IMG/VR virus record: IMGVR_UViG_3300037189_015081
Location: 1-64,000 of that record
Strand: one strand, 5' to 3'
DNA length: 64,000 bases
Source of the DNA: a virus
Below, piece by piece: positions 44,411-53,703 of the stretch (the first letter of the stretch is position 1; each line of letters starts with the position of its first letter). Position numbers and translations under genes: made by a program. A model generated the notes under the pieces. That model saw nothing but the letters and a program-made list of their open reading frames with translations, did no database searches and was not told the DNA's origin.

Positions 44411-45346
44411 ATGTCAGTAGCAAAATACTATGATACGGTCTCTGGTACCTGGAAACCAATCATCACCGGACCGATCGGCCCTACCGGTGCGACCGGTGCG
44501 ACCGGTGCGACAGGCGGCACTGGCGCGACAGGTGCAACAGGTAGCACCCCGACCTCGATCTATAATGTAACGATCGCGCCAACAAGCGGTGTACGCATGG
44601 GTGACCAGTGGCTCGACCCGAACACGGGTAACCTGTTCACGTACTACACTGACGCAAATACTAGCCAGTGGATACAGATGGCGTCTGGGCTTTCTGGTAG
44701 CACGGATATTCGTGGTCGCGTAGGCTCCTTGGAAACTCGTGCAACCTCCATTGAATCGGTCAACACCACACAGGATGGTCGCCTAACATCGCTTGAAACG
44801 GCGGACTCCACTACCAATAAGTCAGGGCTTGTACCAATCATCCCGACAAGTGTGGCGGTAGGTTCCGGTACCGCGTCAGTTTCCTCCTCCGGAGTAGTAA
44901 CATTTACCGGTGCGTCAACGGTTTTACTAAACGGTGTGTTTAGTTCCACGTACAAAAACTATAAAATCTTTGCATCATTCCCTTCCGCGACAAACGCATA
45001 TGTCACCAACCAGTTGCAAATGAGATTCTCTACAGCTGGAACTGTAAACTCCACGAGCAACTACACGTGGACCGGGTTTTATACGCAGTCCGGCACGAGC
45101 GGTAACAATGGTGGAACAGGCACAGCTCAATCATACGGTGTGCTTAACTTTACCGCCGATGCGGAATGGACTGTTTACGGTCCGTTTGATTCCTCTAGGG
45201 GTACTGAAGTAGCGGTTTTAAGCATATATGCACACACAGCTGTTCTTGGGGAAGCGGGCTACAACGCCGCGGCATCATTTGATGGTATCCAGCTTCTCGG
45301 TAACACGTACACAGGCGCACTTCAGGTCTATGGATTGAGGAACTAA
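44411..45346 (+). CDS. Tail fibre with tip domain shared with 5864
   Basis: 311 residues. A brief collagen-like run ([10 protein letters not shown]) near 20-45, a beta module with G-D-Q-W-L-D-P-N-T-G, a short coiled coil (L-E-T-R-A-T-S-I-E-S), then from ~135 the tip domain that matches the C-terminus of the 5864 protein. Followed by the small partner gene, as at 6.8 kb. Confidence 0.75.
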   Translation: MSVAKYYDTVSGTWKPIITGPIGPTGATGATGATGGTGATGATGSTPTSIYNVTIAPTSGVRMGDQWLDPNTGNLFTYYTDANTSQWIQMASGLSGSTDIRGRVGSLETRATSIESVNTTQDGRLTSLETADSTTNKSGLVPIIPTSVAVGSGTASVSSSGVVTFTGASTVLLNGVFSSTYKNYKIFASFPSATNAYVTNQLQMRFSTAGTVNSTSNYTWTGFYTQSGTSGNNGGTGTAQSYGVLNFTADAEWTVYGPFDSSRGTEVAVLSIYAHTAVLGEAGYNAAASFDGIQLLGNTYTGALQVYGLRN

Positions 45347-45348
45347 AC

Positions 45349-45567
45349 ATGGAAATAGAAGAAATCACCCCTGACGATTCTGTCGCCCCGGTCTACCTGA
45401 TCCCTCCTACCGAGGAGGAGATCGCTGAACTCGAGCAATGGGCCGCAGAGTCCGAGGCTCGCCTGGCCGCGGAGGAACTACGCGTCGCCGCGCGCGCAAG
45501 CGCCCTTGATAAACTCGCCAAACTTGGGCTCACCGAGGACGAGGCAAAGGCGGTGATTGGTCTCTAA
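45349..45567 (+). CDS. Small fibre-partner protein (paralog of 6823)
   Basis: 72 residues. I-T-P-D-D-S-V-A-P-V-Y-L at the start and A-L-D-K-L-A-K-L-G-L-T-E-D-E-A at the end match the 6823 protein. Acidic helical middle. Probably a fibre-specific assembly factor or cap. Stop overlaps the next ATG (TAATG). Confidence 0.62.
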   Translation: MEIEEITPDDSVAPVYLIPPTEEEIAELEQWAAESEARLAAEELRVAARASALDKLAKLGLTEDEAKAVIGL

Positions 45568-46799
45568 TGGCACTAGACTTCCCTTCATCACCGACCAATG
45601 GTCAGGTATATGACAAGTACACCTGGGACTCAACCAAGGGCGTATGGACGATTAACTCGTCTATTGTGACGACAATGACTGCGTCCGACGCTCCGCCGTC
45701 CAGCCCTAATCCGGGTGACGCATGGTTTGAGTCCTCGACAGGTTCCGTGTTCGTTTACTATTCCGATGCCGACTCCAGTCAGTGGGTGCAGGCAACCTCG
45801 GCGTATGGTACCTCGTACACTCAGCTAGAGTACAGCTCACCCAACTATGTCATCAATGGCGCGTTCGATATCTGGCAGCGCTGGACAGGTACCGCGTTCG
45901 CATCCGCCGGGTACACCGCGGACCGGTGGGCTATCGTTGCCGCTAGCGGTCAAACCGTTTCCGTTTCCCAACAAGCCTTTACTCCCGGGACTGCACCTGT
46001 CGCCGGGTATGAGAGTAGCTATTTTTGTCGCATGGCGTGGACGGGTACACCTTCAGGGTACTTCTGGTTCACGCAACGCGTCGAGGATGTTCGCACACTG
46101 GCAGGGCAAACAGCAACCCTGTCGTTCTGGGCAAAGGCCGGTACAGCCACGTCCGCGTTTACACCGGTAATTGAACAAAACTTTGGTTCAGGTGGTTCAA
46201 GTGTTGTGCAAACTGTTGGCACCGCGATTTCGTTGACAACGTCGTGGCAACGCTACTCGGTGACGTTTAATATCCCCAGCATCACTGGTAAAACCATTGG
46301 TACAAGCTCCTACCTCGACGTTCGCCCGCTATATAGCAGCTCGACAGGTGTATCAGCGAACAACATTGACATCTGGGGTGTACAATTAGAGTATGGTTCC
46401 ACGCCCACGACGTTCCGTCGCAACGCAAACTCGCTGCAAGGTGAACTTGCAGCTTGTCAGCGGTATTACTGGCGCTGGTCTGCTACTGCCGCAAACACAA
46501 GCGAGTCGGTTATTGCTCAGGGCGTTTTCAACGGAACCAATAACGCACGAATCTTTATGCCGCTACCCGTGGAAATGCGAAGCGGAACTTTGTCGGTCGC
46601 CCAATCCGGAATTGTTGTTGGCGACCAAACTATCGCTTCAGCCACCCCAAACTCTTTCGCAACAGACAACTCAAGAAACACTACCAAAACAGTTCAGTTT
46701 GTTGTTGGTTGGGCTTCTCCCACATTTACAACAAGATACCCTGCTTTTATCTTTAACTCTACAACTTCCTCTTGGATAGAAGTTTCAGCGGAACTATAA
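45567..46799 (+). CDS. Receptor-binding fibre protein
   Basis: 410 residues. F-P-S-S-P-T-N-G-Q-V-Y ... W-T-I-N N-terminal module, then a D-A-W-F-E-S-S-T-G-S-V-F-V-Y-Y-S-D-A-D linker and the Y-V-I-N-G-A-F-D-I-W-Q-R ... F-R-R-N-A carbohydrate-binding-type domain shared with the 40964 fibre. The C-terminal ~100 residues (after A-A-C-Q-R-Y-Y-W-R) differ and may set specificity. Confidence 0.78.
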   Translation: MALDFPSSPTNGQVYDKYTWDSTKGVWTINSSIVTTMTASDAPPSSPNPGDAWFESSTGSVFVYYSDADSSQWVQATSAYGTSYTQLEYSSPNYVINGAFDIWQRWTGTAFASAGYTADRWAIVAASGQTVSVSQQAFTPGTAPVAGYESSYFCRMAWTGTPSGYFWFTQRVEDVRTLAGQTATLSFWAKAGTATSAFTPVIEQNFGSGGSSVVQTVGTAISLTTSWQRYSVTFNIPSITGKTIGTSSYLDVRPLYSSSTGVSANNIDIWGVQLEYGSTPTTFRRNANSLQGELAACQRYYWRWSATAANTSESVIAQGVFNGTNNARIFMPLPVEMRSGTLSVAQSGIVVGDQTIASATPNSFATDNSRNTTKTVQFVVGWASPTFTTRYPAFIFNSTTSSWIEVSAEL

Positions 46800-46808
46800 G
46801 GATGATTA

Positions 46809-47537
46809 ATGGCGCTCAACTTCCCATCCTCACCGACTAATGGGCAGACATACAAACAGTGGACATGGTCCTCTTCACTAAACGCGTGGAGAATCAACAA
46901 TAGTCTACCGTCATTCGTCGTATCCTCAACAGCACCCGTATCACCCGTCAATGGTACGCAATGGTTCGACACGAGTGACGGTTCCGTGTACACGTACTAC
47001 AATGACGGCGACAGCAGCCAGTGGGTTGAGGGTATCTCATCGACAACCCTTGACCTGACCACAACACTCGCCGCGCTACAAACCCAGGCAACCTCGTACA
47101 CGAACAGTCTCGCCAGGCTCGGCTCCTGGGGAGCCAAGTCCGGACCAACCGCGTACAACACCGCGTATAAATACACCTGGAGTTACGGTGTACACAGCGG
47201 TACCGGGATTGACGCGACAACGTACTCTGATGGTATTATGATTACTGAAACCGGTATCTATGAGGTAGCCACCGCGCAACGATCCAATGGAAACGGTAAC
47301 GGCGCGATCTGTCTCGCCGTTGACGGGAGCCGATACACCATTGACGGTTCAGGGCGAGGTATCTGGTCACATGACCATTCCACGAACAATGGTAGCTGGG
47401 CTAAATCATACTTCATCGGTAACCTGAACGCCGGGGAAAAAATCACCGCGGGTGTACCAGACACGACCTACGCTGGATGGATGACCTTTGGTTCAAACGG
47501 ATACAACGGGTACCTTTCAGTTAAGAGGCTTGGATAA
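46809..47537 (+). CDS. Receptor-binding fibre paralog A
   Basis: 242 residues. F-P-S-S-P-T-N-G-Q-T-Y start module, Q-W-F-D-T-S-D-G-S linker, then a C1q/TNF-like beta domain (G-S-W-G-A-K-S-G, G-V-H-S-G-T-G-I-D-A, G-I-W-S-H-D-H-S) ending G-Y-L-S-V-K-R-L. First of three tandem paralogs with the same architecture. Stop overlaps the next ATG. Confidence 0.75.
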   Translation: MALNFPSSPTNGQTYKQWTWSSSLNAWRINNSLPSFVVSSTAPVSPVNGTQWFDTSDGSVYTYYNDGDSSQWVEGISSTTLDLTTTLAALQTQATSYTNSLARLGSWGAKSGPTAYNTAYKYTWSYGVHSGTGIDATTYSDGIMITETGIYEVATAQRSNGNGNGAICLAVDGSRYTIDGSGRGIWSHDHSTNNGSWAKSYFIGNLNAGEKITAGVPDTTYAGWMTFGSNGYNGYLSVKRLG

Positions 47538-48265
47538 TGGCGCTAAACTTTCCTTCCTCACCAACGGACGGGCAAATCTACCAGGGTTGGAAATGGTCCA
47601 CGGCTTTAGGTGCCTGGAAATCCACGTACTCCTCTGACATCATGGTAGTTTCCGCTACCGCGCCAGTCTCACCAGTTGACGGTACGCAATGGTTTGACAC
47701 CAGTGATGGTTCAACGTACCTTTACTATAAAAACGGTACAAACCGCCAGTGGGTAGAGCTAATGGCGCAGGCTGGTACACCGATAAACACTTCCGCTGTT
47801 AACGCGCTAACCCCGCAGTTTGCCGCGAACAACTATTCACTGAACAAGACAGGTAGCTGGGGAGTGAAATCAGCTCCGTCATACTTTGCTTCAGCGTACT
47901 TGAACAGATGGAACTATGGCAGACATGGCGGGCGTGGAATCGACGCTCTTACCTATGATTACGGCATCTACATTCAAGAAGACGGGTATTACGAGGTTAG
48001 GGGTGCGCAAAGATGCGGCTCTACCACCAACCCGTATTTCGGGGTCACGGTCGGTGGAAACCGAACTACTCTTGAAGGTAGGACTGCGGGAATCTGGTCC
48101 CACAGTCACTCAAACACCCTGTACACGTGGACCGAATCATACTACATTGGTCCACTCTACGCAGGTGAAATAGTCACTGGAGGGGCACCAGACTCTGGAA
48201 CCGCGGCAAGTCTTATGTTTGGTTCCGGTTGGGCAGGGTACCTTTCCGTTGAGAGGTTACGCTAA
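47537..48265 (+). CDS. Receptor-binding fibre paralog B
   Basis: 242 residues, same layout as the preceding gene (F-P-S-S-P-T-D-G-Q-I-Y, Q-W-F-D-T-S-D-G-S, G-I-W-S-H-S-H-S, G-Y-L-S-V-E-R-L). Differences concentrate in the middle loops of the C-terminal domain, as expected if receptor range differs. TAATG overlap with both neighbours. Confidence 0.75.
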   Translation: MALNFPSSPTDGQIYQGWKWSTALGAWKSTYSSDIMVVSATAPVSPVDGTQWFDTSDGSTYLYYKNGTNRQWVELMAQAGTPINTSAVNALTPQFAANNYSLNKTGSWGVKSAPSYFASAYLNRWNYGRHGGRGIDALTYDYGIYIQEDGYYEVRGAQRCGSTTNPYFGVTVGGNRTTLEGRTAGIWSHSHSNTLYTWTESYYIGPLYAGEIVTGGAPDSGTAASLMFGSGWAGYLSVERLR

Positions 48266-48996
48266 TGGGTTATAATTTTCCTGCAAGCCCTTCCAATGGT
48301 CAAGTATACGGTCGCTGGAAATGGTCCGCTGAGAAACAGGTATGGCGCGAAAACGCTGTCCCCTTTGTTTCCGCGATATATGAACAGGCAACCGCTCCAA
48401 CAAACCCGCGTCAAGGTGATTTATGGGTAAACACGAACACGGGAACAACCTACGTGTTTTACGATGACGGCACAAGTCGCCAATGGGTTGAGCGACAGGT
48501 TTCCGATCAGGCTATCCCTGCCAAGGACGGGGTCACCTTGCTAACCTCGGAATCAACGAACGTGTCCAGTCTACTCGCCCGTGAATACGCCTGGGGAGGA
48601 AAAAGTGGTCCGTCAAGTTGGTCGTCTGCTTACATCAATATCTGGAATTTTGGAAAACACAGCGGAACAGGTATTGACGCAACAACCTACACGGACGGTG
48701 TCATGATTACCGAAAGCGGAGTGTACGAGGTTAGAACCGGGCAGCGGGCAAGCGGTACTGGAAATGACTACGTCGGTATCGGTGTTGCAGGAAACCGAGC
48801 CACACTGGAAGGTCGCCTTGAAGGCATGTGGTCCCACGACCACTCATCTAACACATCAACCTGGACACAGTCATACTATATTGGTCCACTCTACGCTGGT
48901 GAAAAAATAACCTCAGGGTCCCCCGGTTCAGGAGCGGCACTAGTGTACGGGACAGACAACGCGTACGGATACCTTTCAGTTAGGCGACTCAAATAA
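48265..48996 (+). CDS. Receptor-binding fibre paralog C
   Basis: 243 residues, third copy (F-P-A-S-P-S-N-G-Q-V-Y, G-D-L-W-V-N-T-N-T-G linker, G-K-H-S-G-T-G-I-D-A, G-M-W-S-H-D-H-S, Y-L-S-V-R-R-L). TAATG overlap with both neighbours. Confidence 0.75.
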   Translation: MGYNFPASPSNGQVYGRWKWSAEKQVWRENAVPFVSAIYEQATAPTNPRQGDLWVNTNTGTTYVFYDDGTSRQWVERQVSDQAIPAKDGVTLLTSESTNVSSLLAREYAWGGKSGPSSWSSAYINIWNFGKHSGTGIDATTYTDGVMITESGVYEVRTGQRASGTGNDYVGIGVAGNRATLEGRLEGMWSHDHSSNTSTWTQSYYIGPLYAGEKITSGSPGSGAALVYGTDNAYGYLSVRRLK

Positions 48997-50546
48997 TGGC
49001 AACCTATACACTGCGACCAGCGTCTATCGCCAGCATTAACGTCCCTGCTCCAGACTTTACAACGACCGCGGCGACATACTCAACCACGGCCCAGCTACTG
49101 TCCGTTCTAAGCGACAACAATGACTCGACCTACGCATGGGTAACGGACACCGGTAACGGTGGTTCAGTAGCAGACTTCACGTTCCAGTTATCTACACCAA
49201 CAATCCCGAGCGACGAGTTTATCGTTCGCTGCGCCACGGACATGCGCTGGTTGCAGAACAACACTGGTTCCGGCAACCGAGTCAACGGTGAAACTCTTGC
49301 GCCCGGAGACACCTGGTCCGGATACGATGGGCCGCACATTGATGTTCCTAACTCTACTACGGTACCGCTCGGTACGAGTACACTAGTAACACGATCCGTT
49401 ACGTGGTCACGCTCCGTCGCGTCCAGTCTCCAATACCGATGGTACGGCGGCCGCACTGAACAGGACAGCGGTTACGCAAAGATCGTCGACCTCTCCACCC
49501 GAGTTCTAACCATAAAAAACGCCACGGCGACACCGGCAAACACCACGATGGGTTCCGGAAACTATGGTTACATTCCAGTAAGCATCGCGGCAACCATTGA
49601 CTGGGAAGCCTCCGCGAGTGAGAGCACAAAACTCCGCACGGTAACCGTAGAACTACGCGTCGAATCCGGCGGCAGCTCCGCGTACGGTGGCACCCTTATC
49701 ACCTCGACAACCTATGACACCGTTTTCACGTCAACGTCAACGTTCACCCCGAGTATCCCTTTACCCGGTTCCCTGGCAAACGGCACATACAAGGTGTACG
49801 CGCGTGCCACACGATACCGTGAAGGGCAAACATTCTCACAGGCTCAAGGATACTCGGAGCAGATCGGTGCATGGGCATCAGCGTCCCTGACCGTAAATGT
49901 TCCCGCACCGGACGCTGTCCTGACATTTCCATCCAGCCCGACAAATGGTCAAGTGTACAGCAACTGGACATATAACTCGTCCAAGTCCGTGTGGGAGGTA
50001 ACCCCTACCCCGGTAACCTCCATGGTGTTCACTGGTACCATTATGCAGTACGCGCTCCCGATCGCACCGCCGGGATGGTTACTGTGTAACGGGCAATCAA
50101 CCTCGGGTTACACTGCCTTGGCAGCAATTGTTGGCGGGACCGTTCCAGACCTGCGCGGACGTGTAATCGTTGGTCAAAACAGTGGAACATTCTCTACCCT
50201 GCTAGCAACTGGTGGTGAGGAGCAACACCTGCTCACCGCGGCGGAGTCCGGGCTTGTTGACCATAACCACGGCGGAGGAACGGGGTCGATGGATAGGAAC
50301 AACACCCACACACACGACGCGACGCACTGGCACGCGCTAGGTGGTACTAACCGAACCTTTGCCTCAAAGGCAGCTGGAAACTACCTGTACGGTGCCCAAA
50401 CAACCACCAGCACGGACAGCGGAACAGCTTCCCAAGGCGCAGACGTCGACCACGGGCACTCAATCCCGTCATCAGGAGCAGACGCGCTGGTGGCGCACAA
50501 CAATCTTCAACCTTACATTGTTTTGAACTACATCATTAAGACGTGA
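48996..50546 (+). CDS. Fibre protein with tail collar domain
   Basis: 516 residues. The first ~300 residues are a unique beta-rich region; then L-T-F-P-S-S-P-T-N-G-Q-V-Y appears internally at ~308, followed by a phage tail collar domain (P-P-G-W-L-L-C-N-G-Q, V-P-D-L-R-G-R-V, H-N-H-G-G, N-N-L-Q-P-Y-I-V-L-N-Y-I). The His-rich stretches (H-T-H-D-A-T-H-W-H) are typical of metal-stabilised collar tips. It looks like a fusion of an extra N-terminal region to the common array unit. Confidence 0.78.
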   Translation: MATYTLRPASIASINVPAPDFTTTAATYSTTAQLLSVLSDNNDSTYAWVTDTGNGGSVADFTFQLSTPTIPSDEFIVRCATDMRWLQNNTGSGNRVNGETLAPGDTWSGYDGPHIDVPNSTTVPLGTSTLVTRSVTWSRSVASSLQYRWYGGRTEQDSGYAKIVDLSTRVLTIKNATATPANTTMGSGNYGYIPVSIAATIDWEASASESTKLRTVTVELRVESGGSSAYGGTLITSTTYDTVFTSTSTFTPSIPLPGSLANGTYKVYARATRYREGQTFSQAQGYSEQIGAWASASLTVNVPAPDAVLTFPSSPTNGQVYSNWTYNSSKSVWEVTPTPVTSMVFTGTIMQYALPIAPPGWLLCNGQSTSGYTALAAIVGGTVPDLRGRVIVGQNSGTFSTLLATGGEEQHLLTAAESGLVDHNHGGGTGSMDRNNTHTHDATHWHALGGTNRTFASKAAGNYLYGAQTTTSTDSGTASQGADVDHGHSIPSSGADALVAHNNLQPYIVLNYIIKT

Positions 50547-50551
50547 TATAA

Positions 50552-51262
50552 ATGGCACTCGATTTTCCAAGCAACCCAACCGATGGGCAAACCTACAATG
50601 GTTGGGCATACTCCTCGTCACGCGGCGCGTGGGAGGTTGCGCCATCATACGCCTTTGTACCCGTAGCAGCAATCATGCCATACCGGGGTTCCAGTGCGCC
50701 GACAGGCTGGTTGTTCTGTGATGGTTCGACGATCGACATAACAAACACCGCGTACACCGCGCTTGCGTCGCTTCTTGGTGACATGTACGGAACACACTCT
50801 GGTAACAATTATTATCTTCCAAACATGCAAGGAAGAGTACCCGTGGCAAAGGCCGGGTATGGAACATTCGATGTTCTCGGTGCTAAAGGCGGGGAAGAAA
50901 CACACCTGCTCAACTACACTCGGTGCGGGCTGCAGAGCCACTCTCACAGTACAGGCGGCATGATCCAGTACAACACTGACTGGAGTGGCGGGAGCCACTA
51001 CCACACCCTCAGCACCCACAACCACAGCAACGGTGTCTATGACAGAGGCGCGTACGTCATCGTTACAGGTGGAACAAACTTCAGCTACAACAACGGTGGT
51101 TTGACCGATCTACAAGCAACAAGCAACCCTGGTAGCGTGTCAGGTAACAACTCGGACATGACCCATCACCACAGCATTGGTGCTCAATCACAGGAATACG
51201 CGTCCAGTGCACACAACAACCTTCAACCGTACGTTGTGCTGAACTACATCATTAAGTATTAG
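50552..51262 (+). CDS. Tail collar fibre paralog
   Basis: 236 residues: F-P-S-N-P-T-D-G-Q-T-Y start module, collar domain P-T-G-W-L-F-C-D-G-S, L-P-N-M-Q-G-R-V, and H-H-H-S-I ... N-N-L-Q-P-Y-V-V-L-N-Y-I end. TATAAA just before the ATG may be a promoter fragment. Confidence 0.78.
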   Translation: MALDFPSNPTDGQTYNGWAYSSSRGAWEVAPSYAFVPVAAIMPYRGSSAPTGWLFCDGSTIDITNTAYTALASLLGDMYGTHSGNNYYLPNMQGRVPVAKAGYGTFDVLGAKGGEETHLLNYTRCGLQSHSHSTGGMIQYNTDWSGGSHYHTLSTHNHSNGVYDRGAYVIVTGGTNFSYNNGGLTDLQATSNPGSVSGNNSDMTHHHSIGAQSQEYASSAHNNLQPYVVLNYIIKY

Positions 51263-51271
51263 GATTAAACA

Positions 51272-51898
51272 GTGGCGCTAGACTTTCCTTTAAACCCCAC
51301 CAACGGGCAAACATACAATGGTTGGTCATACAACTCTTCAAAGTCAGTGTGGGAGGTAATCACCACAACGCAACCGAGTATCCCTGTTGGCTCAATCGCC
51401 ATGTGGGCAACAGCTACTCCCCCCAGCGGATGGCTACTCTGCAACGGACAGAGTACCTCCGCGTACCCTGTTTTAGCGGCCATTGTCGGGCAAAACGTTC
51501 CTGACCTTACAGGGCGTGTCCCTGTAGGAAAAGCATCAAGTGGCACCTTTGCAACACTAGGAGCAACTGGTGGGGAGGAAACACACGCGCTCACCCCATC
51601 GGAATCCGCTATGCCCAGCCACAGCCATGGCGGAAACACGTATGACGGTGGAAACGTCACCCACTCCCACACCTTTAACCACAGACACCTCCAGGGGCAA
51701 GGTGGTAACCGCACTGCGACGGGCGGTACTGGTTCGAGCAACTGGTCGTACGGAAGCAACACTGGAACAGCCGCTGCTTCACTTACCGCGGCAGACACAA
51801 ACCACTATCACACGATCAATGGCAGTGGCTCCGCGAACGGGGCAGCTCACAACAATCTTCAACCCTACATCGTGCTAAACTACATCATTAAATACTAA
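51272..51898 (+). CDS. Tail collar fibre paralog
   Basis: 208 residues from GTG 51272. F-P-L-N-P-T-N-G-Q-T-Y module, collar domain P-S-G-W-L-L-C-N-G-Q, V-P-D-L-T-G-R-V, S-H-S-H-G-G and the same N-N-L-Q-P-Y-I-V-L-N-Y-I end. Last member of the array. Confidence 0.78.
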   Translation: MALDFPLNPTNGQTYNGWSYNSSKSVWEVITTTQPSIPVGSIAMWATATPPSGWLLCNGQSTSAYPVLAAIVGQNVPDLTGRVPVGKASSGTFATLGATGGEETHALTPSESAMPSHSHGGNTYDGGNVTHSHTFNHRHLQGQGGNRTATGGTGSSNWSYGSNTGTAAASLTAADTNHYHTINGSGSANGAAHNNLQPYIVLNYIIKY

Positions 51899-51911
51899 GG
51901 AGAAAAACAAA

Positions 51912-52124
51912 ATGGCAAAGCGACCAACAAATGAAGTTGCGCAGTTTATTGAAAAAACACGCAACCATGACGCCCAGCGACTGGTACTAATCGCTGAGTA
52001 CCAGAAACAAATCGACGCGAATGAGACTCTCATCGCGCAAATGGAACCACTGGCTACCTGGGAAGAAGACCCGGAGTACCCTGACTACATGAACGCGGAG
52101 CAGACAGCCCCGCCGCTCCCCTAG
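51912..52124 (+). CDS. Small helical protein after fibre array
   Basis: 70 residues with AAGGAGA before the ATG. Helical N-terminal half (F-I-E-K-T-R-N-H-D-A-Q-R-L-V-L-I-A-E-Y-Q), acidic Pro-rich end. May be a fibre partner or regulator. Function not recognised. Confidence 0.52.
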   Translation: MAKRPTNEVAQFIEKTRNHDAQRLVLIAEYQKQIDANETLIAQMEPLATWEEDPEYPDYMNAEQTAPPLP

Positions 52125-52212
52125 CGTATTCTGCCACGGTGATCCTGCCTTGCAGGGTTACATTCTCTGTAGTAAAAGCCGAGTGTACAAAATCACCACT
52201 CCAGTAACACGC

Positions 52213-52218
52213 TATAAT
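52213..52218 (+). promoter_or_regulatory. -10 box TATAAT upstream of endolysin
   Basis: TATAAT 25 bases before ATG 52244, with AGATAGGAAA as ribosome binding site. A small CCTGC/GCAGG hairpin (52144-52156) lies upstream. The -35 is not obvious. Likely gives the lysis gene its own timing. Confidence 0.45.
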
Positions 52219-52243
52219 TTTACTACCAAGAGATAGGAAAAAC

Positions 52244-53485
52244 ATGGCAGACAACTGGGGCGGCTACAAAAACGGCGACATCCCAAAAAGTGCACTGTAC
52301 CCTGTACAAGGCGTACACTACTTTAAACCAGAGGTAGGGCACGCGCTCGTTGCCGCGCTCACCGAGTGTGAAGCAAAAGGCATCAAGGTTCACATCAATG
52401 AGGGCTACCGTCCCCTCGGCGTACCCGCTGACGCCAAGGTAAAATCAAACGGCAACGGTGACCCTGCGGGTAAAACGTCCACTGGTGGCTCAAACCAGTG
52501 GTTCCAGTACGGTCGCATGCAGCGCGGTGAAACACCAACCGCTGCCTACCCGGGTGGATCAATCCACGGTTGGGGCAAGGCTGCGGACGTCTCTCCTGGT
52601 CGCAGCAACCCGACAGTGAACGCGATCTTCAATAAGCACGGGTTTACCTTTGACATTGGTTCAGAGTCTTGGCACGCGCACTACGTCGGTGGACAGGCCA
52701 GTTCGGTAAGTGACGGAAGCTCCGCTGGCGCCAGCAACCCTGACGAAAAGTCCGTCCAGCAGAGCCTGCAGAAGCTTGGACTCTACAGCGGTCCTATCGA
52801 CGGTATCTTTGGTCCTAACTCGTGGAAGGGTGTACAGACGTTCCTTACACAGCAGAAGGTCAAGATCGACCACATCGACGGTGTTCCCGACGCTGAGACC
52901 AACCGCGGTCTGCAGACGTACGCCAAGAAAGGTGGTTACACTGGTCCCGTTGACGGTATCCTTGGACCAAAGTCCTGGGCTGGTTTTGCTGCCGCGTTGA
53001 AGAAGGCACCTGCACCTGCACCTGCTGCCGCTGCACCAGCCGCAACTCCTGCGCCAGCTGCAACGCCAGTTGCTGACGCAGCAGCGCCTGCCCCGGTCGC
53101 CACACCAGTCGCTGACGCACCAGCAAAAACCGATGCGCCAGCAGCCGTGCCAGTCGCAAAAAAGACAGCGCCTAAAAAACCAGCACCAGCACCCGTACCC
53201 GTATCCAAAGAAATCCTTGAAGAACAGGAGAAGGAAATCGCTACTCTAAACGAACAACCACAGAACCAGAACCTTGGCGCGATCCTTCCAAACCCGGAAA
53301 GCCGTCGCATCGCATACGCCGTTTACACTGGCGCGTCGGTACTCGTAACCAACGTCGCCATTGGCTACTCCGCTCTGCACGCAGAGTTCCCGGGTTGGTT
53401 GACCGTCGCCATCGCGGTAATTGGTAACCTGGCAGTGCCATTCGGTGCACTCGCCATCGCGAACTCTTCACCCAAAAAGAAGTAA
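52244..53485 (+). CDS. Endolysin (M15 peptidase) with C-terminal holin-like membrane segments
   Basis: 413 residues. Residues 20-150 are a VanY/M15 D-Ala-D-Ala peptidase-type domain with zinc ligands His108, Asp115 (S-I-H-G-W-G-K-A-A-D) and His144 (S-W-H-A-H). Two peptidoglycan-binding repeats follow (Y-S-G-P-I-D-G-I-F-G-P-N-S-W and Y-T-G-P-V-D-G-I-L-G-P-K-S-W, ~160-245). A long Ala/Pro linker (~250-325) leads to two hydrophobic segments near 355-405 (Y-A-V-Y-T-G-A-S-V-L-V-T-N-V-A-I-G-Y and A-I-A-V-I-G-N-L-A-V-P-F-G-A-L-A) and P-K-K-K. The tail resembles small actinophage holins. One gene may therefore both permeabilise and cut the wall. A strong terminator follows. Confidence 0.82.
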   Translation: MADNWGGYKNGDIPKSALYPVQGVHYFKPEVGHALVAALTECEAKGIKVHINEGYRPLGVPADAKVKSNGNGDPAGKTSTGGSNQWFQYGRMQRGETPTAAYPGGSIHGWGKAADVSPGRSNPTVNAIFNKHGFTFDIGSESWHAHYVGGQASSVSDGSSAGASNPDEKSVQQSLQKLGLYSGPIDGIFGPNSWKGVQTFLTQQKVKIDHIDGVPDAETNRGLQTYAKKGGYTGPVDGILGPKSWAGFAAALKKAPAPAPAAAAPAATPAPAATPVADAAAPAPVATPVADAPAKTDAPAAVPVAKKTAPKKPAPAPVPVSKEILEEQEKEIATLNEQPQNQNLGAILPNPESRRIAYAVYTGASVLVTNVAIGYSALHAEFPGWLTVAIAVIGNLAVPFGALAIANSSPKKK

Positions 53486-53504
53486 CCACGCGAACAAATG
53501 AAGA

Positions 53505-53540
53505 AACCTCCCTGGTGAAAACCGGGGAGGTTCTTCTTTT
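53505..53540 (+). terminator. Rho-independent terminator of the late/lysis unit
   Basis: Twelve-pair stem (53505-53516 with 53521-53532, one G-T pair) closed by a GAAA tetraloop and followed by CTTCTTTT. A textbook terminator lying between the rightward lysis gene and convergent leftward genes. Confidence 0.88.
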
Positions 53541-53551
53541 ACGCGAGGAAA

Positions 53552-53686
53552 CTAAACCTGCTTAGTTACAAGGCGACCCTTAGCGTGATCAAAAACCTTT
53601 GGGCGCTTCTTATACGCCTTGTGGTTGTTACGATCCGTGGTCTCCTTTGCGACAGGCTTACCGCCGCCACCCTTACCTTTAGCCAT
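53552..53686 (-). CDS. Small basic protein
   Basis: 44 residues from ATG 53686 with AGGA seven bases upstream. M-A-K-G-K-G-G-G-G-K-P-V-A-K start and Y-K-K-R-P-K-V-F middle; very basic and Gly-rich at the N-terminus. Possibly nucleic-acid binding. Last gene of the leftward unit beginning at 54516. Confidence 0.6.
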   Translation of the reverse strand: MAKGKGGGGKPVAKETTDRNNHKAYKKRPKVFDHAKGRLVTKQV

Positions 53687-53703
53687 GAGTAGATCCTATC
53701 CGG

